Assembly: GCA_020347085.1 (NCBI GenBank)
Contig: CP070769.1
Span: 1,444,673-1,451,668 of the forward strand
Length of the DNA: 6,996 nt
Source of the DNA: Desulfobacterales bacterium
GTDB taxonomy: Bacteria; Desulfobacterota; Desulfobacteria; Desulfobacterales; C00003060
Reading direction: 5' to 3'
A program made the position numbers and the translations under genes. Positions 1 to 5,052 of this stretch are shown piece after piece (positions within the stretch are counted from its first letter, which is position 1; the number at the start of each line of letters is the position of its first letter). Below the pieces are notes generated by a model, which was not told the origin of the DNA, ran no database searches, and saw only the letters and a list, made by a program, of their open reading frames with translations.

Positions 1-1
1 C

Positions 2-76
2 CGCATTAGTAAGTATGAGTACAAAATGTTCAGTTTAGAAGCTATGCCTGCTGAAGGTTACGGCATGCGAAATTGA
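2..76 (+). CDS. C-terminal end of an upstream protein (5' part outside window)
   Basis: Positions 2-76 form the only forward frame open from the left edge; the other two forward frames meet stops at 7-9 (TAG) and 35-37 (TAG). It encodes 24 residues (RISKYEYKMFSLEAMPAEGY then GMRN) before a TGA stop. The stop lies 13 bp before the ATG of the DUF362 gene, a spacing typical of co-transcribed genes. The fragment is too short to assign to a family, and no function is proposed. It could be chance open frame, but the tight spacing and lack of any other gene here make a real gene end more likely than not. Confidence 0.45.
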   Translation, partial: RISKYEYKMFSLEAMPAEGYGMRN

Positions 77-89
77 AGAAGACAAAGAC

Positions 90-1367
90 ATGGCTTTACA
101 GGTAAATATTTCTAAGAATCGAGACCTCCGCACGCTCAAAAAAAACTTGGATGTGTTCCTTCAAGAGCATTCAAGTCTTTTGCCTAAGTCTGCGCAAGCA
201 AAAGTTCTTCTGAAGCCGAACTTTAATAGTAACATGAATGCCCTGACAGGCAATACCACGGATCTTAGGATCATTGCCAGCCTCGTTGAGCTTCTCCAAG
301 CCAGAGGATACAAGAATATCATTCTCGGTGAAGGGACGAATAGCGGGTTTTACAGGAATCAGATCGATGTAGCTTCAAGGCTGAGGGCGAGGCGGCTTGC
401 AGAAAAACTAGGTGTTAGATTCCTGGATCTCAATTACTGTCAGGGGCGGCAGATAACTTTTGCCAACAACAAGAAGGCCAAAGTCGCCATAGACTGCTTG
501 GAGGCGGATTTGTTTATTAACCTGCCCAAGCTCAAGATGCACCATGAGGTGGGGATCTCGGTATGTCTTAAAAACATCATGGGCTGTTTGGTTGGCCAGG
601 AAAACAAGAAAAAAACCCACCATAGCCTTGCTCGCAATATACTCCACCTGAACAGCTATGTGAAACCCCACCTTCACATTGTAGATGCCCTTATTGCCAT
701 GGAAGGAAATGGCCCGAGCGACGGGCTGCCGGTGAGGATGGACACCTTTATCGCAGGCACGGACCCGTATTTCATAGATATGGTCTGCGCCGAAATGGTT
801 GGGATGCCGTATAGAGAGGTTACGTATCTGAAAGTAGCCGAAGCGTTGGGCTTGATTACGTCAGAGCACACAAAGGCACTTAGAAACCTGGATTTGGGAG
901 ATTTCAGACGAAATCTTCTCAAACCTGATGTTCCATTCATAGTAAGAGTTGTTTGCAACCCACATCTTCAGAAGTACTTTCAGGTGCTGCGCCAGGCTCC
1001 TGGACTTTACGAAGCCTGCAACACCAAATTCGTCGGTAACATGTTTTTATTACTTGGGATTCGGCAGGAGCATTTTATCCAAGAAGAGATGGATATCAAG
1101 CAAATTGTGCTGCACAGAGCGCAATGTCCAGCCGACTGCAGAGTGTGCAAAGATTATTGTCCGTTGGGTTTGGATGTCCCTGAAGTCTTAACCGACGTGG
1201 CTGATTCGAAGTGCGTCCGGTGTCTCTACTGTTACATGGTGTGTCCACACGGGGCCATAAAGCTTGAGGGAACTTTTGGCTTTCTCCAAGCCCAAATGGA
1301 CAAGTATGATCCGCACATAAGAAAAATTGTGTGTCCCACCACGAAAAATGCTGGTTCCGTTCAGTAG
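90..1367 (+). CDS. DUF362 domain protein with C-terminal 2x[4Fe-4S] ferredoxin module
   Basis: This 425-residue protein has the DUF362 hallmarks: VLLKPNFN (residues 39-46), a GEG turn near 80-82, INLPKLKMHH (143-152) followed by a Gly-Ile-Ser and LKNIMG (160-165) segment, and HIVDALIAMEGNGP (196-209). The C-terminus carries two cluster motifs: C346-x3-C350-x2-C353-x3-C357-Pro and C375-x2-C378-x2-C381-x3-C385-Pro. These are expected to bind two [4Fe-4S] clusters and make the protein a candidate electron carrier or redox enzyme. No signal peptide or membrane segment is visible, so it is probably cytoplasmic. DUF362 proteins are widespread in anaerobes, but their reactions are mostly unknown. 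The ATG at 90 is preceded by a purine-rich GAAGAAGA stretch (75-82) as a weak Shine-Dalgarno. The upstream gene ends 13 bp before it. The gene lies just before an exopolysaccharide export operon but is separated from it by 431 bp, so a shared pathway is only inferred. The family call is firm; the function is unknown. Confidence 0.92.
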   Translation: MALQVNISKNRDLRTLKKNLDVFLQEHSSLLPKSAQAKVLLKPNFNSNMNALTGNTTDLRIIASLVELLQARGYKNIILGEGTNSGFYRNQIDVASRLRARRLAEKLGVRFLDLNYCQGRQITFANNKKAKVAIDCLEADLFINLPKLKMHHEVGISVCLKNIMGCLVGQENKKKTHHSLARNILHLNSYVKPHLHIVDALIAMEGNGPSDGLPVRMDTFIAGTDPYFIDMVCAEMVGMPYREVTYLKVAEALGLITSEHTKALRNLDLGDFRRNLLKPDVPFIVRVVCNPHLQKYFQVLRQAPGLYEACNTKFVGNMFLLLGIRQEHFIQEEMDIKQIVLHRAQCPADCRVCKDYCPLGLDVPEVLTDVADSKCVRCLYCYMVCPHGAIKLEGTFGFLQAQMDKYDPHIRKIVCPTTKNAGSVQ

Positions 1368-1495
1368 TTTTCCCACATAAAAATAGGTCGTTTCCCCCAC
1401 GAAAACCGTAATCCTACCCATTTGCATCCCCATATAATCGGTATAGACTTGTGTCACGAAATGCAAGCACAGAGCCATTCTTTTCAGGCGGGGTT

Positions 1496-1512
1496 TGGCC
1501 ATTTGAAGGCCA
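1496..1512. repeat. short inverted repeat TGGCC-N7-GGCCA, possible operator
   Basis: A perfect 5-bp inverted repeat, TGGCC (1496-1500) and GGCCA (1508-1512), flanks the 7-bp spacer ATTTGAA. It is about 290 bp upstream of the OPX start. Such dyads can be protein-binding sites. The arms are short and no regulator is nearby, so this is a candidate only. Confidence 0.25.
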
Positions 1513-1668
1513 TATGACTAGTACTTTTGGCATGTTACGTACCCGTTAAACACGTATAGGTGGTTTTTCATCGGTTAGGGTGTGTCGTAAGTAAAACCCG
1601 GGGCCCTGTTACTTGTGGATGGCACAAAACATGTTCGTTCCGAAATCTGCTTGTATAGAATTCAAGTC

Positions 1669-1699
1669 ACGGGCGTGGTGCGTCTAAGGCTCGTTTTTT
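1669..1699 (+). terminator. terminator/attenuator-like hairpin with T6 tract
   Basis: ACGGGC (1669-1674) can pair with GCTCGT (1689-1694), giving six pairs including one G-U, around a 14-nt loop. A run of six T follows at 1694-1699, overlapping the last pair. The layout resembles an intrinsic terminator, but the stem is short and the loop large. It is 300 bp past the DUF362 stop and 100 bp before the OPX start. It could therefore end DUF362 transcription or act as an attenuator in the export-operon leader. Confidence 0.3.
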
Positions 1700-1798
1700 A
1701 TCATGTGGGACTGTTGCAATGGAAAGAAATGTTTGCAGCGGTTAGGGCAACGAAGTTGTTTGATGCATGGCGGGAGTGATCAAGTTTGACGGAGTGAC

Positions 1799-2872
1799 GT
1801 GAGAGACTGCAAAATCATGCTGAAATCTCGGTTAACATTCGTAATTCTCTCAACAATGATTGCCTTCATTCTCGGAGGGTGCGTTTCCGCGCACCATGCA
1901 GTTGTAGAGAACATGCCGACTCCCCCTAGTCCAGCTACGGAGACTACTGTTGAAGTGGCTACGCAAAACCTCTCCATGGCAAAGAGATTGAAAAATCGTC
2001 CGACGACTGAATACGTTTTGGGACCGGAGGACACGGTAGAGATCTCGGTTTTTCGACACGATGAACTGAGGATGGAAACCACCATTAGCCCCATGGGGAA
2101 GATCTCATACTACTTTATTGACGATATACAGGCGGCCGGACTGACGCAATTTCAGCTCAGGGACAAAATCAGAGAAGAGCTTGCCAAGTTCATTAAAGAC
2201 CCTGATGTGGTGGTGCGTATCACGGAGTATCGAAGCCACAAGGTGTTCGTTTTGGGCCAGGTCACAAATCCTGGTGTGTTCCACATGAGAAACGACTTCA
2301 CACTGGTGGAGGCCATTTCAGAGGCAGGCGGAATAACCTCTGATGCTTACCTTGGTGGCGCCTATGTCGTAAGAGATGGCGAGATCTTGCTCGTCAACTT
2401 TTCCAAACTCATTGAAAAAGGAAATATGGAGGAAAATATTCCTCTGATGCGAAATGACGTGATCTATGTCCCCGACAACAAAGAACAAAGGATCTTTGTA
2501 ATCGGGGAGGTAAACAGACAGTCGGCCATACCGACCGGGAATGGGCTAACCCTGCTGGAAGCCATCGCTGAGGCAGGTGGTTTTACACACGATGCGAATA
2601 AGGGAGCGATTTTAGTGATGAGGGGGAATCTGAGTGAGCCTCAGATTATGAGAATCAATGCCAAACAGATGGACCTCAACACCAACATTCCCTTGCAGCG
2701 AGGAGACATCATTTATGTCGCCAGCAGCGCCTTCGCCGACGTGGAGCGGACCGCGCTTCGCATCTCTCACATACTGCAACCCTTCCTTGACGTGGCGCGA
2801 GGTGTGATGTTGACCGATGCGGCTGTGGAAGTCTTAGGTGGGGCCGAGCCAAGATATATTCTTCAAGACTGA
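1799..2872 (+). CDS. outer-membrane polysaccharide export (OPX, Wza-like) lipoprotein
   Basis: The protein has 357 residues from the GTG at 1799. A hydrophobic signal segment (residues 12-25) ends in the lipobox LGGC with Cys28, so it should be lipid-anchored after export. A Pro/Thr-rich stretch (39-50) leads into a polysaccharide-export domain (about 70-145, starting EYVLGPEDTVEISVF). Two SLBB domains follow: about 148-225 (VFVLGQVTNPGVF ... LVEAISEAGG ... DVIYVPD) and 231-308 (IFVIGEVNRQ ... LLEAIAEAGG ... DIIYVAS). The C-terminal helix-prone tail (311-346) may be the counterpart of the Wza membrane-spanning helix. OPX proteins form the outer-membrane exit for capsule or exopolysaccharide and work with a PCP protein such as the next gene. 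The start is uncertain. GTG at 1799 has GGAG at 1791-1794, a tight 4-nt spacing. ATG at 1817 (residue 7) would give a cleaner 22-residue signal peptide ending at the same Cys. The two SLBB domains and length fit the family. Confidence 0.94.
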   Translation: MRDCKIMLKSRLTFVILSTMIAFILGGCVSAHHAVVENMPTPPSPATETTVEVATQNLSMAKRLKNRPTTEYVLGPEDTVEISVFRHDELRMETTISPMGKISYYFIDDIQAAGLTQFQLRDKIREELAKFIKDPDVVVRITEYRSHKVFVLGQVTNPGVFHMRNDFTLVEAISEAGGITSDAYLGGAYVVRDGEILLVNFSKLIEKGNMEENIPLMRNDVIYVPDNKEQRIFVIGEVNRQSAIPTGNGLTLLEAIAEAGGFTHDANKGAILVMRGNLSEPQIMRINAKQMDLNTNIPLQRGDIIYVASSAFADVERTALRISHILQPFLDVARGVMLTDAAVEVLGGAEPRYILQD

Positions 2873-2911
2873 GCCGTCTTGGGCCCTTTGGGGCAAGGAA
2901 GTGGTCCTATA

Positions 2912-2917
2912 AAGGAG
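2912..2917 (+). promoter_or_regulatory. ribosome binding site of the Wzc-like gene
   Basis: AAGGAG, a near-perfect Shine-Dalgarno, ends 7 nt before the ATG at 2925. It fixes that start and is the strongest such signal in the window. It also argues against the overlapping frame opening at 2879. Confidence 0.8.
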
Positions 2918-2924
2918 TCGATTC

Positions 2925-5030
2925 ATGGAATTGACAAAGATCTGGGAAGTTATTCGACGAAGAAAGTGGATCATTCTGCAGGCCTTGATCGTCGTGACCC
3001 TTGTGACAGTCATGGGGAGTTATTTAATCAAACCATCTTACGAGGCCTCCTCCAAGGTCCTTGTTATGCCATTTAAGAAAGGCGCCGGCCTTGAGCTTGG
3101 GAAGGTTGGACTTCCCAGCCTCACTTCTATCATCACAACAATTACCGACTTAAGTGTTAATAAAGTGCTGGCCGTTTCTAGGCCTTACATGGAAAAGTTG
3201 GTGTCGAGACTTCAGCTTAGAGATCGAAAGGGTCAGTTGATCAGCTCTGATAAGCTCACACAGTCGGAGCCGGTTTTCAGCTTCAAGGAGATAATCTTCC
3301 CGCAGCCGCGTATTGGCATCAGGGAAAAGGAGGAAACAAACCTGTTAAATATCAGAGGGGTTTCTTCTAATTCGGAAGAAGCCATGATGATGGCCAATAC
3401 CTTGGCCCAAATCATGGTGGATGAAAACCAAGAAAATGTTCGGGCTGAATATAGGCATGCGAGGATATTTATCGAGGGTCAAATAAGTGAAGTGAAAGAA
3501 CAATATAACAAGGCTCTTCTCAAGCTCACCGAATTCAGGAAGAAAGAAGAGACCCTTGATTTAAGAATTGAGACCAGGCTTGCAGCTGAAAAGACGGCTG
3601 AACTGCTGAAAGAGAAGGAAGATAATATCATTGATCTCGCTGAAGCTCGTGCAAAACTTGGCCGCTTGAAAGAACAACTGGCCAAAGAGAAACCCGGGTT
3701 CCTCTCAGCCTCTACCTTGCAGGAAAACCCGCACATTGACGTGTTGAAAAAGAGGCTCACGGAACTCCGGCTTCAGCTCGCCCAGGCGAGATCTGATCTA
3801 ACGGAAAGACATCCCCAGGTCTTGTCTCTGAACGAGCAGATCAAGATAGCTGAGGCAGAACTCGAAAAGGAGATCGAGGTATATCGCTCTTCAGCCCCCG
3901 AACTGACCCAGCTTGAGAGGCGGATCGCCTCCCTGGAGGCCCACCTGACAGGGGTCAACGCTGACATGGACAAGTATTTCGCGGCCTTTGGGGAGCTGCC
4001 TGACAAGGTATATAAACAGACGGGCCTCGATATGGAACTCAATGTCTCTCAACAGAGATACAGCGCTTTGCTTGACTCCTTGCATCGGGTCGAAATGGCA
4101 GAGGCAAGCACCCTTTCTGAAATCAGGGTCGTTGAGCCAGCAGTGAGGCCCATTTTTCCTGAGAGCCCCAACAAAACGAAGAATGGCTTGCTGGGTGTTT
4201 TTGTGGGATTGGCGTTTGGGTTAGGCCTTGCTTTTGTGGCTGAATATCAAGACGATAGGATCAGGACAACCGAGGATGCCAAGGAACTCAGGCACATTGC
4301 CCTCATGGGCTTGGTTCCGGTGTTTGAGCCAACAAAACAGCCTTTGATTTCGACCAAGGACCCCGACGATCCCCTTTGCGAATGTTATCGAAAGATTCGA
4401 AACTACCCGTCCATAGAAGACGGATCCGTAAAAAGCCTTCTGATCACCTCTCCCGGGCCAAATGAAGCAAAACCAACGACCGTGGTGAACCTTGGGATCT
4501 CCATTGCGCATGAGAGGAAGCAGGTTGTGCTCATTGATATGGACCTTCGCCGGCCGAGCCTCCATGCTTATTTCAATCTTCCCAACCACGTAGGCATGAC
4601 CGATATACTTCAAGGAGAGAGCTCTCTGGATGAGGCCATTCAGGCTACTTCCGTGGAAGGCTTGAGCATCATTTCCAGTGGGCCACCTTTCCCCGATGCC
4701 GGGGTATTGATCGAGTCAGGGGAGGTCGGTTCGCTTCTATCAGAGCTGACGACTCGATTTGACATGGTGATCATGGACTCTGCCCCAGTGCTGGTAAAGA
4801 GTGATCCCCTGGTCCTAGCCAAACATGTTGACGGGTCTATTATTGTGATAGAGAGTGAAAGAACAACGCGTCGGGCCGCTCGCGAACTCGTAGATATCTT
4901 GGCCAACGCCCATATTAAGCCGTTGGGCTTCATCCTCAACAAGTTCTCCATGAAAAAGGGAAAGCAGCTCTATCATCAGTACTATTATGGCTATGGCGGC
5001 AGGGAACTACTTGTTAGTGAAAGAGGTTAA
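2925..5030 (+). CDS. Wzc-like polysaccharide co-polymerase / BY-type tyrosine autokinase
   Basis: This 701-residue inner-membrane protein controls polysaccharide chain length and export. The N-terminal chain-length (Wzz) domain begins at residue 1 with a membrane helix at about 15-35. A long periplasmic coiled-coil region spans about 175-350. A proline-containing stretch (407-415) precedes the second helix at about 419-440. The cytoplasmic kinase domain has the EX2RX2R oligomerisation motif (E486, R489, R492), Walker A' (LIDMDLRRP, D538 and D540), Walker B (VIMDSAP, D618) and a tyrosine cluster (Y683, Y686, Y687, Y688, Y690) for autophosphorylation. The Walker A segment, GPNEAKPTT at 511-519, is odd. 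The usual pattern is (A/G)xPGEGK(S/T)T; here the lysine K516 is kept but Pro replaces the first A/G (P510), Ala replaces the Gly before Lys (A515) and Pro replaces the Mg-contacting Ser/Thr (P517). Activity is therefore uncertain. The gene is 52 bp after the OPX gene and 22 bp before the lipoprotein gene. No cognate phosphatase gene is visible. Confidence 0.95.
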   Translation: MELTKIWEVIRRRKWIILQALIVVTLVTVMGSYLIKPSYEASSKVLVMPFKKGAGLELGKVGLPSLTSIITTITDLSVNKVLAVSRPYMEKLVSRLQLRDRKGQLISSDKLTQSEPVFSFKEIIFPQPRIGIREKEETNLLNIRGVSSNSEEAMMMANTLAQIMVDENQENVRAEYRHARIFIEGQISEVKEQYNKALLKLTEFRKKEETLDLRIETRLAAEKTAELLKEKEDNIIDLAEARAKLGRLKEQLAKEKPGFLSASTLQENPHIDVLKKRLTELRLQLAQARSDLTERHPQVLSLNEQIKIAEAELEKEIEVYRSSAPELTQLERRIASLEAHLTGVNADMDKYFAAFGELPDKVYKQTGLDMELNVSQQRYSALLDSLHRVEMAEASTLSEIRVVEPAVRPIFPESPNKTKNGLLGVFVGLAFGLGLAFVAEYQDDRIRTTEDAKELRHIALMGLVPVFEPTKQPLISTKDPDDPLCECYRKIRNYPSIEDGSVKSLLITSPGPNEAKPTTVVNLGISIAHERKQVVLIDMDLRRPSLHAYFNLPNHVGMTDILQGESSLDEAIQATSVEGLSIISSGPPFPDAGVLIESGEVGSLLSELTTRFDMVIMDSAPVLVKSDPLVLAKHVDGSIIVIESERTTRRAARELVDILANAHIKPLGFILNKFSMKKGKQLYHQYYYGYGGRELLVSERG

Positions 5031-5052
5031 ATAGAGAGTAACGGAAAGTGCT

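Larger units (their letters stand above)
1368..1798. other. 431-bp intergenic region, probable promoter/leader of the export operon
   Basis: No forward frame here is open for a useful length. The reverse frame that crosses from 1502 to 1188 is mostly the antisense of the DUF362 3' end. The region contains a palindrome at 1496-1512, a terminator-like hairpin with T6 at 1669-1699, an ops-like match at 1769-1779, and a 9-bp direct repeat (CGGTTAGGG at 1572-1580 and 1739-1747) that may be chance. No convincing sigma-70 pair, sigma-54 site or recognised riboswitch core was found. Its length and its position directly before an OPX gene suggest it carries the promoter and an untranslated leader. Confidence 0.55.

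Noticed and set aside
1334..1440. Apparent imperfect repeats of TCCC(A/C)AC-N-AAAA type around the DUF362 stop codon
   Set aside because: Spacing is irregular (37, 22 and 34 bp) and matches are short and A/C-rich, so chance explains them.
1450..1471. CRP-like TGTG...CACA dyad
   Set aside because: The half-sites are separated by 14 bp rather than the spacing of a CRP site, and the fifth bases do not match.
1188..1502. Reverse-strand 104-codon open frame across the DUF362 3' end and the intergenic region
   Set aside because: More than half is antisense to the conserved ferredoxin module, there is no ribosome binding site of note, and the peptide resembles no family I recognise.
1620..1635. 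Possible sigma-54 promoter (TGGCAC at 1620-1625)
   Set aside because: The -24 half is perfect, but at the required spacing the -12 half reads ATGTT rather than TTGCA and lacks the GC dinucleotide. TGGCC-N7-GGCCA at 1496 has the right GG-GC spacing but few other matches.
1368..1798. c-di-GMP (GEMM) riboswitch, considered because exopolysaccharide operons often carry one
   Set aside because: None of the conserved GEMM core segments could be found in either orientation.
2879..3076. Forward 65-codon open frame overlapping the start of the Wzc-like gene
   Set aside because: It is out of frame with the conserved N-terminal membrane helix, while the Wzc-like gene has the strong AAGGAG site.
4221..4613. 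Reverse-strand 130-codon open frame
   Set aside because: It is antisense to the kinase domain of the Wzc-like gene and has no recognisable domain.
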